A stretch of 63,902 bases of DNA from Microbacteriaceae bacterium (lineage in GTDB: Bacteria; Actinomycetota; Actinomycetes; Actinomycetales; Microbacteriaceae): the NCBI GenBank assembly GCA_003852775.1, contig RDDZ01000107.1, positions 1 through 63,902 of the forward strand. The letters are read 5' to 3'. The notes beneath the pieces are model-generated. The model had not been told where the DNA came from. It saw nothing but the letters and a program-made list of their open reading frames with translations, and made no database searches. The position numbers and the translations under genes are program-made. Positions 42,987 to 51,206 of this stretch are shown here, one piece after another (position 1 is the first letter of the stretch; the number at the start of each line of letters is the position of its first letter).

Positions 42987-44339
42987 TCAGAACACCTTGC
43001 CGGGGTTCATGATGCCCGCGGGGTCGAAGACCGCCTTGATGCGACGCTGCAGCTCGAAGGCGTCGTCACCGAGTTCCTCCCGCAGCCAGCGCCGCTTGAG
43101 CGTCCCCACGCCGTGCTCCCCCGTGAGCGTGCCGCCGAGGCGCAGGCAGGCGCGGAAGAGCTCGTCGGCGGCGGCCCACACGTGCTCGGGCACGTCGAGG
43201 TGGCCGCCCGCGGCGTCCCCGACGACGAAGTTGGGGTGCAGGTTCCCGTCGCCCGCGTGCGCGACCGTCGGGATGCGGATGCCGAAGCGGCGCTCGATGT
43301 CGCCGATCGCCGCGAACATGGCGGGCATGGCGCTGCGCGGCACCGCGACGTCCTCGATGAGCACCGCGCCCTGGCGCTCCATCGCGGGATGGAAGGCGCG
43401 CCGGATCGCGAACAGCCTCTCCCCCTCGGCCGCGTCGGCGGCCCGCTGCGCGACGCCGCCGTGGGCCGTCGCGATCGCGGCGACGGTATCCGCCTCCTCC
43501 TGGGCGGAGGCGCCGTCGGTCTGCACGAGCAGCTGGGCGCCCGCGAGAGCGACGCCGAGGTACTCGCTGATCGCCGCCGTCGCGGACGCGTCGAGGAGCT
43601 CGAGCGCCGCGGGTCGCACCCCTGAGGCGGTGATCGCGGCGGACGCGCGCGCGGCGCTGTCGACGTCGGGGAACGCGACGCTCACCGTCACGACCTCGCC
43701 GCGTGCGAGGGGGCGCAGCCTCAGCGTCGCCTCGACGACGATGCCGAGGGTGCCCTCCGAGCCGATCACGAGCGCCGTGAGGTCGTAGCCCGTGACGCCC
43801 TTGACCGTGCGATGCCCGAGCTCGAGGAGCCGCCCGTCGGGCAGCACGAGCTTGAGGCCGAGCACGGCCTCGCGCGTGACGCCGTACTTGACGCACATGA
43901 GCCCGCCCGCGTTCGTGGCGATGTTGCCGCCGATCGTGGAGATGGCACGGCTCGCGGGGTCGGGCGCGTACCAGAGGCCGTGGGCCGCGAGGGCGACATT
44001 GAGGTCGGCGTTGATGACGCCCGCCTCGACGACGGCGAGCTCGTCCTCGGGCGAGATCTCGAGGATGCGGTTCATGCGCGCCGTCGAGACGACGAGCTCG
44101 CCCTGCTCGCCGATCGCGCCTCCCGCGAGGCCCGTCCCGGCCCCGCGCGGCACGACCGGGACGCCGTGGCGGCTCGCCCAGCGCAACGCCGCCTGCACGT
44201 GGGCGACCTCGCGTGCCTCCACCAGGGCGAGCGGGGCCGAGGCGGACACGCGCCCGGACTTGTCGGCCCGGAGGGCGTCGAGGTCGACGGGGTCGGTCAC
44301 GAGGGCGTCGCCGAGCTCGGCCCGCAGTTCGTCCAGCAC
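42987..44339 (-). CDS. FAD-binding oxidase, GlcD/D-lactate dehydrogenase type
   Basis: The 450-residue flavoprotein has the PCMH FAD-binding domain (PRGAGTGLAGGAIG, GGNIATNAGGLMCVKYGVTRE, YDLTALVIGSEGTLGIV) and the C-terminal catalytic part (THAGDGNLHP-like AHAGDGNLHPNF, GTLTGEHGVGTLKR). Members oxidise D-lactate, glycolate or other 2-hydroxy acids. GTG start 44339 has TAGCCT 7 nt upstream, so it is probably leaderless. Confidence 0.93.
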   Translation of the reverse strand: MLDELRAELGDALVTDPVDLDALRADKSGRVSASAPLALVEAREVAHVQAALRWASRHGVPVVPRGAGTGLAGGAIGEQGELVVSTARMNRILEISPEDELAVVEAGVINADLNVALAAHGLWYAPDPASRAISTIGGNIATNAGGLMCVKYGVTREAVLGLKLVLPDGRLLELGHRTVKGVTGYDLTALVIGSEGTLGIVVEATLRLRPLARGEVVTVSVAFPDVDSAARASAAITASGVRPAALELLDASATAAISEYLGVALAGAQLLVQTDGASAQEEADTVAAIATAHGGVAQRAADAAEGERLFAIRRAFHPAMERQGAVLIEDVAVPRSAMPAMFAAIGDIERRFGIRIPTVAHAGDGNLHPNFVVGDAAGGHLDVPEHVWAAADELFRACLRLGGTLTGEHGVGTLKRRWLREELGDDAFELQRRIKAVFDPAGIMNPGKVF

Positions 44340-44346
44340 GTGTTCG

Positions 44347-44352
44347 AGGCTA
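44347..44352 (-). promoter_or_regulatory. -10 element (TAGCCT), leaderless start of FAD oxidase
   Basis: TAGCCT, seven bases, then GTG 44339 on the minus strand; no ribosome site in between. Confidence 0.5.
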
Positions 44353-44413
44353 GCCCCACCCTCGTGTCCGAAAACCGCGAGTCGATGTCGGGAGCGCGTG
44401 CGAGGGTGAGGGC

Positions 44414-45886
44414 ATGGGCGAGGAGCAGACGCTGTTCGAGACGCGCTATCGCGCGCTCGCGTCCCGCGATGCCCGCTTCGACGGCCAGTTCATCGCGGGT
44501 GTGCACTCGACCGGCATCTACTGCCGTCCGAGCTGCCCCGCGATCACCCCCAAGCCCGGGAACGTCACCTTCTACCGCACGGCGGCGGCCGCGCACGAGG
44601 CCGGGCTGCGGGCGTGCAAGCGGTGCCAGCCGGATGCCGTCCCCGGCTCGCCCGACTGGAACCTCCGCGACGATCTCGCAGCCCGCGCCATGCGGCTCGT
44701 CGAGGACGGCGTCGTCGAGCGCGAGGGCGTCGAGGGGCTTGCGCGGCGCCTCGGCTACTCGAGCAGGCACCTCACGCGCGTGCTCACGGCCGAGCTCGGC
44801 GCCGGCCCCCTCGCGCTCGCCCGCGCGCATCGTGCGCAGACGGCGCGCACGCTCCTCGCCTCGACCGAACTGCCGATCGCCGACATCGCGTTCGCCGCGG
44901 GCTTCGGCAGCCTCCGCCAGTTCAACGACACGATCGCCGCGGTCTACCGCGCGACGCCGAGCGAGCTGCGTGCGCTCAGCCGCCGCGGCCGGGTCGGCTC
45001 CCCCGTCGACGCGGATGCCGGGGCCGGCTCGCTCACCCTGCACCTCGCGGCGCGGGCCCCGCTCGATGCCACGGGGCTCTTCCGCTTCTTCGCCGACCAC
45101 GCGGTGCCCGGCCTCGAGAGCGGCGACGAGACGGGCTTCGCGCGCCCGCTCACACTCCCCGGCGGCCCCGCGACGATCGAGGTGCACGCCGACCCGGGGC
45201 GCGCGGGGCTGCGGGCCACGGTGCGCCTCTCGCGGCTCGCCGACGTCGGCGTCGCCGTGTCGCGCATCCGTCGCGCCTTCGACCTCGACGCCGACGCCGT
45301 CGCGATCGACGAGGCGCTCGGCGCCGACCCCGTGCTCGCGCCGCTCGTCGCCGCTGTGCCGGGCATCCGGATCGCGGGCTCCTTCGACCCCGTCGAGGCG
45401 CTCTTCCGCACCCTCGTCGGGCAGCAGGTCTCGATCGCCGCGGCGCGCACGGCCCTCGGGCGGCTCGTGACCGACCTCGGCGGAGGGGTCTTCCCCTCCG
45501 CCGAGACGATCGCGGCACGCGGGAGGGAGGTGCTGCGCGGACCCGCGAGTCGCATCGACGCGATCGTGGGGGTCGCCGAGGCGCTCGTCGACGGGCGCCT
45601 CGCCCTCGACATCGGGATGCCCCTCGCCGAGTTCCGCAGCGCCCTGCTCACCCAGCGCGGCATCGGTCCGTGGACGGCCGACTACCTCGCGATGCGCTCG
45701 CTCGGGGCCCCCGACGTGCTGCCCGTCGACGACCTCGTCATCCGGCAGAGCGCGGCGGCGCTCGGACTCCCCGGCGACCGCGGGGGTCTGGCTCGGCACG
45801 CCGTGCGCTGGTCGCCGTGGCGCAGCTACGCGGCGCTTCACCTGTGGCGAGCGCGCCCGCCGCGCGCGAGGGCGCGACCGGCGTAA
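44414..45886 (+). CDS. Ada-AlkA fusion: DNA methylation-damage regulator and 3-methyladenine glycosylase
   Basis: The 490-residue protein has three parts. Residues 1-80 form the Ada zinc domain with Cys37, Cys41, Cys68 and Cys71 (YCRPSCPA, CKRCQP), where Cys37 should accept methyl groups from phosphotriesters. Residues about 88-190 form an AraC-type DNA-binding domain. Residues about 200-480 form an AlkA glycosylase with helix-hairpin-helix QRGIGPWTADYLAMRSLG and catalytic Asp in LPVDDLVI. It should sense alkylation and excise damaged bases. Confidence 0.93.
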   Translation: MGEEQTLFETRYRALASRDARFDGQFIAGVHSTGIYCRPSCPAITPKPGNVTFYRTAAAAHEAGLRACKRCQPDAVPGSPDWNLRDDLAARAMRLVEDGVVEREGVEGLARRLGYSSRHLTRVLTAELGAGPLALARAHRAQTARTLLASTELPIADIAFAAGFGSLRQFNDTIAAVYRATPSELRALSRRGRVGSPVDADAGAGSLTLHLAARAPLDATGLFRFFADHAVPGLESGDETGFARPLTLPGGPATIEVHADPGRAGLRATVRLSRLADVGVAVSRIRRAFDLDADAVAIDEALGADPVLAPLVAAVPGIRIAGSFDPVEALFRTLVGQQVSIAAARTALGRLVTDLGGGVFPSAETIAARGREVLRGPASRIDAIVGVAEALVDGRLALDIGMPLAEFRSALLTQRGIGPWTADYLAMRSLGAPDVLPVDDLVIRQSAAALGLPGDRGGLARHAVRWSPWRSYAALHLWRARPPRARARPA

Positions 45887-45889
45887 TCT
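45884..45889 (+). promoter_or_regulatory. -10 element (TAATCT) of glycosyltransferase gene
   Basis: TAATCT overlaps the alkA-type stop codon and is followed by 7 nt and then GTG 45897 with no ribosome site, fitting leaderless transcription. Confidence 0.45.
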
Positions 45890-45896
45890 GTCAGCC

Positions 45897-46661
45897 GTGA
45901 CGAGGATCTCCGTGGTCATCCCAGCCCGTAACGACGCTGAGATGCTCGCCGCCTGCCTCGAGGCGCTCGCGCAGCAGACGCGACCCGCCGACGAGATCGT
46001 CGTCGTCGACAACGGCAGCTGGGACACGACCGCGCTCGTCGCGCGCGCCGGCGGAGCCCGTGTCGTCCACGAGGCCGAGCCCGGCATCCCGCAGGCCGCG
46101 TCGGCCGGGTACGACGCCGCGGAGGGCGAGCTCATCGCGCGCCTCGACGCCGACAGCATCCCACCCGCCGACTGGATCGAGCACGCCGTCGAGCGCTTCG
46201 AGCACGAGCCCGACCTCTCGGTGCTCACCGGCATCGGGGACTTCTACGGCGCGACACCGCTCGTGCACACGCTCGGCCGCGTGATCTACCTCGGCGGCAT
46301 GCTCGTCGCCCTCACGCCCTACCTCGGGCATCCGCCGATCTTCGGCTCGAACTTCGTCATGCGCCGCGAGGTCTGGCAGGAGCTCTCGAACGAGGTGCAC
46401 CGTCACCAGCGCGAGATCCACGACGACCTCGACCTCAGCCTCCACATCAAGCCGTGGATGCGCGTCGTGTACGACTCGCGCTTCCGCGTGCAGGTCTCGG
46501 CCCGCCCGTTCGAGACCTTCCAGGGCCTCAGGCGCCGCGTGAGCTGGGTCGTGCCGACGCTCCGCAACCACTGGCCCGAGGATGCCCCGTGGGCGCGCCG
46601 CCGGTCGCGACGACGGTGGAAGGCCGCCCACCGCCCGCCGCAGCGCCTCCGCCGCGGCTGA
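45897..46661 (+). CDS. family 2 glycosyltransferase
   Basis: The 254-residue protein has the GT-A fold: ISVVIPARNDAEMLAACLEALAQQT, DEIVVVDNGSWDTT and the metal-binding DAD in ARLDADSIPP. One hydrophobic segment near residues 125-145 suggests membrane contact. The tail is rich in Arg and Lys. It adds a sugar to a lipid or polymer of unknown identity; the neighbours give no hint. Confidence 0.88.
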   Translation: MTRISVVIPARNDAEMLAACLEALAQQTRPADEIVVVDNGSWDTTALVARAGGARVVHEAEPGIPQAASAGYDAAEGELIARLDADSIPPADWIEHAVERFEHEPDLSVLTGIGDFYGATPLVHTLGRVIYLGGMLVALTPYLGHPPIFGSNFVMRREVWQELSNEVHRHQREIHDDLDLSLHIKPWMRVVYDSRFRVQVSARPFETFQGLRRRVSWVVPTLRNHWPEDAPWARRRSRRRWKAAHRPPQRLRRG

Positions 46662-46664
46662 GGC

Positions 46665-47582
46665 TCAGCGCGCGTCCGCCTCGCGGAACAGCGCGAGCAT
46701 GTCGGCGACGAGCTGGTGCGGCGTCGTCTCGCAGGGGCTGTGGCCCGTGCGGTAGACCGCCATCCGCGCACCGAGACGCTCCGCGAGCAGCCCGTAGCGC
46801 TCGACGGGCCACAGGTCGTGCTCGCTCGTGGCGACGAGCGTCGGCACCCCCGCCGCCCGCACGCCCGCCGCGGAGTCGGGCGCACGCATCATGAGGGACA
46901 CGATGTCGTCGACGCACTCGCGGCGCGTGAGCGCGAAGCGGCTGCGCACGAAGGCGAGGCGCGAGGGCCCCACCTTGTTGAGGTTCCGGTCGATCCCCCA
47001 GAGCATGAGGCTCGCGATGACCCGGGCCGAGACGACGCGCGAGAGCCAGCCGATCCACTTGACGTTGCGATACGAGTTGCCGGGATCGGGCGGCGTCGTG
47101 AGCAGGGTGAGCGAGCGCACGAGCTCGGGCCGCCTCGCCGTCACGAGCTGGGCCACGATGCCGGCGAAGGAGTAGCCCAGCAGGTGCGCGGGGCCGCCCG
47201 CCTCGAGCATCGCCTCGAGGTCGGCCGCGAACAGCGCGTAGTCGTAGGACCGCCCGGGCGGCGGCCCCGCGGCCGCCGACTCGTAGTTGCCCGCGAGGTC
47301 GCACGCCTGCACGAAGTAACCCGCCTCCGCGATGAGCGGGAGCATGAGGACGAAATCCTCCTTGGAGCCCGTCGCTCCCGGTACGAGCAGCACGCGAGGG
47401 CGCGCAGGGTCGCCGAGCGAGACCATCGCGATCGGCCCGCTCGGCGCCTCGAACGTCGAGCGCACCGAGCCGGGGATGGGCGCGGTCCAGTCGGTCTCGC
47501 CGATGAGCGCGTCGAGGGCTGCGGGATCGACGGCGGCGGCATCGCTAGCATCCGCCGCAGGGTCGGGCAACGGGGCGGTCAC
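46665..47582 (-). CDS. alpha/beta hydrolase
   Basis: A 305-residue hydrolase with nucleophile elbow GYSFAG, an Asp in SEHDLWP and a His in TGHSPCETTPH forming the catalytic triad, and oxyanion region LVPGATGSKEDF. GTG 47582 is chosen because TATCGT stands six bases upstream, indicating a leaderless mRNA. Substrate unknown. Confidence 0.88.
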   Translation of the reverse strand: MTAPLPDPAADASDAAAVDPAALDALIGETDWTAPIPGSVRSTFEAPSGPIAMVSLGDPARPRVLLVPGATGSKEDFVLMLPLIAEAGYFVQACDLAGNYESAAAGPPPGRSYDYALFAADLEAMLEAGGPAHLLGYSFAGIVAQLVTARRPELVRSLTLLTTPPDPGNSYRNVKWIGWLSRVVSARVIASLMLWGIDRNLNKVGPSRLAFVRSRFALTRRECVDDIVSLMMRAPDSAAGVRAAGVPTLVATSEHDLWPVERYGLLAERLGARMAVYRTGHSPCETTPHQLVADMLALFREADAR

Positions 47583-47588
47583 GCGAAC

Positions 47589-47604
47589 ACGATAGCCGTA
47601 GCAT
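47589..47604. promoter_or_regulatory. compact bidirectional promoter with two leaderless -10 elements
   Basis: On the minus strand TATCGT (47594-47589) is six bases from GTG 47582. On the plus strand TAGCAT (47599-47604) is six bases from ATG 47611. The two start codons are only 28 bp apart, so the two promoters must exclude each other sterically. Confidence 0.55.
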
Positions 47605-47610
47605 GCCGCC

Positions 47611-48102
47611 ATGGCCGCAGACCACGACGTGGCGGACGACGGGCGCGACGAGACGGAGTCCGAGCGTCTCGACCGCAACTGGAACGACATCCTGCAGGAG
47701 ACGCGCGTCGTCCAGACGGGCACCCAGATCCTCACGGGCTTCCTGCTCGCGATCGCCTTCCAGGCGCGCTTCGAGGACCTCGACGGCTATCAGGTCACCG
47801 TGTACCTCGTGCTCGTGAGCTTCGCGGCCCTCGCGACGATCCTCGCGATCGCGCCGGTGAGCCTGCACCGCACGCTCTTCCGGCAGCGCGCGAAGCGGCA
47901 GCTGGTCGCGGCCGCGAACGTGCTGCTCATCGCGACCCTCGCCGCCGTGCTCGTGACGCTCTCCGGCACGGCCGTGCTCATCTTCGACATGGTCGTCGGG
48001 CACGGCGTCGGCTTCGTCGCGGGCGGCGCGGTGCTCGCGCTCGGCATCCTCGCCTGGTTCGTGGCACCCGGCCTCGCCCGCATCCGGATGCGGCGGACCT
48101 GA
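47611..48102 (+). CDS. DUF6328-like small membrane protein
   Basis: The 163-residue protein has a charged N-terminus with LDRNWNDILQETRVVQTGTQIL, as in DUF6328 proteins, and four predicted membrane helices. It shares one base with the next gene (TGATG), so the two are coupled. Function unknown. Confidence 0.75.
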   Translation: MAADHDVADDGRDETESERLDRNWNDILQETRVVQTGTQILTGFLLAIAFQARFEDLDGYQVTVYLVLVSFAALATILAIAPVSLHRTLFRQRAKRQLVAAANVLLIATLAAVLVTLSGTAVLIFDMVVGHGVGFVAGGAVLALGILAWFVAPGLARIRMRRT

Positions 48103-49133
48103 TGGACGGCGTGCCCGACCGCCGCAAGGCGACGCTCCCCCGTGGGAGCTGGCGCGTCGCCGTGACGCGCGCGTGGCACGGCTTCATGCGCCACCGCGGC
48201 ATCGACGCCGCGGCCGCGCTCACCTTCTACATGACCGTCGCGTCCTTCCCCGCGGCGCTCGCCCTCGCCTCCGCGTTCGCGCTCACCGGGGATTGCGAAC
48301 GCGCCGTGCAGGACCTCGTCGCGTTCGCGGGCACCCTCCTGCCCGCCGACATCGCCGGCACGCTCGCGGCACCGCTCGAGGAGCTCCTCGCGCTCAGGAA
48401 CGCGGGGCTCGCCCTCGCCGCAGCCCTCGTGCTGCTGCTGTGGACGGCATCCGGGTACGCCACGGCGTTCGGACGGGCCGTCAACGCCGTCTACGAGGTG
48501 CAGGAGGGCCGGATGTTCTGGGCCTTCCGCGGGCGGATGCTGCTCGTGGCGGTGCTGCTCGTCGTGCTCGCGGGCGCGATCGTGCTGAGCCTGCTGTCGA
48601 CGCCGGCGGCGACGGAGGACATCCTCGGCCGGCGCGGGCTCGCGCCCGTGGTCGCGACAGTGTGGGACTGGGCCCGCTGGCCCGTCATCCTCGTGCTCAT
48701 GCTGCTCTTCGTGGCCTGCCTCTACGCCCTCACCCCGAACGTCAAGCACAAGCGCGTCGTGTGGGTGAGCGTCGGCACGGGCTTCGCGATCGCGACGTGG
48801 GCGATCGCGACGGGTGGCTACGCGCTCTACGTCACGGTCGTCGGCGCGTACGGCGCCCTCTACGGGGCGATCGGCACGCTGCTCGTCGCGCTGCTGTGGG
48901 GCTACATCACGAACCTCGCGCTCATCGCGGGGGCCGAGCTCGACGCGGAGTTCGTGCGGCTGCGCCAGCTCGCGCGCGGCATCGACGCGACCGAGACCAT
49001 CCGGCTCCCGGCGCGCGACGTCGCGCGCGATCACCTGCTCGCCCGGCAGCGCGACGAGGACGTCGCAGCCTCGCGCCGCATCCTCGAGTCGGTGCGCGAC
49101 GACGGCGGCGGCCGGCCGGGAGACCGCGGCTAG
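48102..49133 (+). CDS. YihY/virulence factor BrkB-family membrane protein
   Basis: The 343-residue protein has six hydrophobic segments and the UPF0761/YihY motifs AAALTFYMTVASFPA, NAVYEVQEGRMFW, ANVKHKRVVW-like TPNVKHKRVVWVSVGT and YGAIGTLLVALLWGYITNLALIAGAELDAE. The family was once called RNase BN in error; it is a membrane protein of unclear role. Follows the DUF6328 gene with one base overlap. Confidence 0.92.
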   Translation: MDGVPDRRKATLPRGSWRVAVTRAWHGFMRHRGIDAAAALTFYMTVASFPAALALASAFALTGDCERAVQDLVAFAGTLLPADIAGTLAAPLEELLALRNAGLALAAALVLLLWTASGYATAFGRAVNAVYEVQEGRMFWAFRGRMLLVAVLLVVLAGAIVLSLLSTPAATEDILGRRGLAPVVATVWDWARWPVILVLMLLFVACLYALTPNVKHKRVVWVSVGTGFAIATWAIATGGYALYVTVVGAYGALYGAIGTLLVALLWGYITNLALIAGAELDAEFVRLRQLARGIDATETIRLPARDVARDHLLARQRDEDVAASRRILESVRDDGGGRPGDRG

Positions 49134-49150
49134 CACGCTCCCCCGCGATC

Positions 49151-49189
49151 GGGAACCCCCTTGAGGCATCCGGGCGACCGGAGTCGGCT
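49151..49189 (+). promoter_or_regulatory. candidate promoter with GGGAACCCC upstream element
   Basis: GGGAACCCC at 49151-49159 abuts a -35-like TTGAGG (49161-49166), 17 bp upstream of TCGGCT (49184-49189), six bases before ATG 49196. The same layout, including distance to the start codon, occurs upstream of ligD. The -10 lacks the key A, and a GGAG ribosome site is also present, so the leaderless reading is uncertain. Confidence 0.35.
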
Positions 49190-49195
49190 GGAGTC

Positions 49196-50077
49196 ATGAG
49201 CCAGCGACTGATCGATCCCACGACCCGCTACCCCGCCGAGGGGTTCCGCCCCCAGGAGCAGGATCAGCCGGGTCTCACCGCCCGCACCGACCCGCAGCCT
49301 GACCACGGCGAGGGGAGCTACCGCGGCTCCGGACGCCTCGAGGGTATGCGCGCCCTCATCACGGGCGGTGACTCGGGCATCGGCCGCGCGGTCGCGATCG
49401 CCTACGCCCGCGAGGGCGCCGACGTCGCGATCTCGTACCTGCCCGAGGAGGAGGACGACGCGCAGGAGACGCGCACGTGGATCGAGGAGGCGGGACGGAA
49501 AGCCTGCCTGTTCCCCGGCGACGTGCGCTCCGAGGACGAGTGCCAGGCGCTCGTCGAGCGCACGATCACCGAGCTCGGCGGGCTCGACATCCTCGTGCTC
49601 AACGCGGCCTACCAGGAGAACCGCGACGGGCTCGAGAACATCCCGACGCGCGAGATCCAGCGCGTCTTCGACACGAACCTGTTCGCCCCGATGTGGATCG
49701 CGCGCGCCGCGATCCCGCACCTGAAGCCGGGGGCGTCGATCATCACGACCTCGTCCATCCAGGCCTTCAACCCGGCCCCCAAGCTCATCGACTACGCCAT
49801 GACGAAGGCCGCGCAGGTGGCGTTCACGAAGGCGCTCGCGCAGCAGCTCGGCGGGCGCGGCATCCGCGTCAACGCCGTGGCCCCGGGACCGATCTGGACG
49901 CCGCTCATCCCCGCGACGAGCTGGCCGGAGTCGCTGCCCGAGTTCGGGCAGGACACGCCCCTCGGTCGCGCCGGGCAGCCTGCCGAGCTCGCCCACGCCT
50001 ACGTCTTCCTCGCCTCCCCCGAGAACAGCTACGTCTCGGGGGCGATCGTGCCCGTCACGGGCGGAAAGGGGCTCTGA
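49196..50077 (+). CDS. short-chain dehydrogenase, YhxC/glucose-dehydrogenase-like stress type
   Basis: The 293-residue SDR has an N-terminal extension of about 45 residues ending PDHGEGSYRGSGRLEG, typical of the general-stress SDR group, then TGGDSGIGRA, LNAAY, and catalytic TTSS...YAMTKAA. It ends PVTGGKGL. GGAG precedes the ATG. It overlaps the Rho_N gene by one base, and both look like stress functions. Confidence 0.92.
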   Translation: MSQRLIDPTTRYPAEGFRPQEQDQPGLTARTDPQPDHGEGSYRGSGRLEGMRALITGGDSGIGRAVAIAYAREGADVAISYLPEEEDDAQETRTWIEEAGRKACLFPGDVRSEDECQALVERTITELGGLDILVLNAAYQENRDGLENIPTREIQRVFDTNLFAPMWIARAAIPHLKPGASIITTSSIQAFNPAPKLIDYAMTKAAQVAFTKALAQQLGGRGIRVNAVAPGPIWTPLIPATSWPESLPEFGQDTPLGRAGQPAELAHAYVFLASPENSYVSGAIVPVTGGKGL

Positions 50078-50343
50078 TGCCCGGATCGCGCAACAACTCC
50101 CTCAAGAAGCCGGAGCTCTACGAGGAGCTCCGCGACAAGGGGAACAGCAAGGAGAAGGCCGCGCGGATCTCGAACGCCGTCGCGGCGCGGGGACAGACGT
50201 CGGTGAGCCGCGCGGGCGGCAAGGCCGAGAACCTCGAGGACCGGACCGTGAAGGAGTTGCGCTCGCGGGCCAAGGAGCTCGGGATCTCGGGCTACTCCGG
50301 CAAGCGGAAATCCGAATTGGTCGACCTGATCCGCAACCACTGA
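50077..50343 (+). CDS. small protein with C-terminal Rho_N/SAP-like domain
   Basis: The 88-residue basic protein has an N-terminal part (LKKPELYEELRDKGNSKEKAARISNAVA) like DUF7218 and a C-terminal helix-extended-loop-helix (TVKELRSRAKELGISGYSGKRKSELVDLIR) of the Rho termination factor N-terminal type, likely to bind nucleic acid. Coupled to the SDR. Probably a stress-related DNA or RNA binder. Confidence 0.88.
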   Translation: MPGSRNNSLKKPELYEELRDKGNSKEKAARISNAVAARGQTSVSRAGGKAENLEDRTVKELRSRAKELGISGYSGKRKSELVDLIRNH

Positions 50344-50361
50344 ACCCCGCGCCCGCGGGCG

Positions 50362-51165
50362 TCAGTAGATGAAGATCGGGATCCAGTCGGGGTTGTGCGC
50401 GTGCACGATCGCGAGGAACACGATCGCGTCGAAGAGCAGGTGCACCGCGAGCACGTACCCGAGCGAGCGGGTGCGCGCGAACAGGTAGCCCTGCAGGAGC
50501 GCGAACGGGAACGTCAGCAGCGGGCCCCACGCGCGGTAGCCGAGCTCCCACAGGAACGAGACGAAGATGACGGCCTGCACGAGATTCGCCTGCCACACCG
50601 GGAAGTGCCGGCGCAGGAGCGCGAACACCGTGCAGATGAAGAACAGCTCGTCCCACGTGCCGACCGCGTTGACGCCCACGAAGAAGCGTCCGAGCTCGGA
50701 GACGTCGGTGATGTGCGGCCAGTTCGCGTAGGCGCCCGAGCGGATGAAGTAGAACGGCAGGATGAGCCAGCCGAGGAACGGCACGAGGAACAGGTAGGCG
50801 ATCTCGAGGCGCGTCTTCTGCTCGCGGCTGCGCCACGGGAAGCGGATCTCGCGCCGCCTCAGCAGGAACCGGTCGAGCAGGAAGGGCGCGGCGACCGCGA
50901 GCGCGAGCACGATGCCGATGCGGAAGAACGACGGCCACGAGACGTCGGCCTCGACCGACGTCGCCGACACGATCGCGATGCCGACCCCGATGAGGGTGAG
51001 GTCGACGGCGAGCTCCCGCGACACCCAGGCGGCGAATGCGACGGACGCCACGAGCACGAGGTGCCCCCAGCCGGGCAGCTGGAAACCGAACAGCAGGAGG
51101 GCGGACGCGGCGACGCCGGATGCCGCGAGGAGCGCCCGCGGGTCTCGAGTCTCGACGGGCTGCAC
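50362..51165 (-). CDS. CPBP-like membrane protease homologue with divergent motif
   Basis: The 267-residue protein has about eight membrane helices. The place of EExxxR reads TWDELFFICTVFALLRR, so the first Glu is Asp and the Arg spacing is changed; a later AVHLLFD supplies a His. The fold looks CPBP-like but metal binding may be altered. GTG 51165 follows CATGCT by six bases, so it may be leaderless. Lies beside ku. Confidence 0.7.
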   Translation of the reverse strand: MQPVETRDPRALLAASGVAASALLLFGFQLPGWGHLVLVASVAFAAWVSRELAVDLTLIGVGIAIVSATSVEADVSWPSFFRIGIVLALAVAAPFLLDRFLLRRREIRFPWRSREQKTRLEIAYLFLVPFLGWLILPFYFIRSGAYANWPHITDVSELGRFFVGVNAVGTWDELFFICTVFALLRRHFPVWQANLVQAVIFVSFLWELGYRAWGPLLTFPFALLQGYLFARTRSLGYVLAVHLLFDAIVFLAIVHAHNPDWIPIFIY

Positions 51166-51206
51166 GTCCCCAGCATGCCAGGTCGCCGGCGGCACGCCGG
51201 GCGCCG

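Noticed and set aside
46716-48101. N-terminal extension of the YihY-type protein over the hydrolase
   Set aside because: The extension is antisense to the alpha/beta hydrolase and out of frame with the DUF6328-like gene; ATG 48102 starts the family-like sequence.
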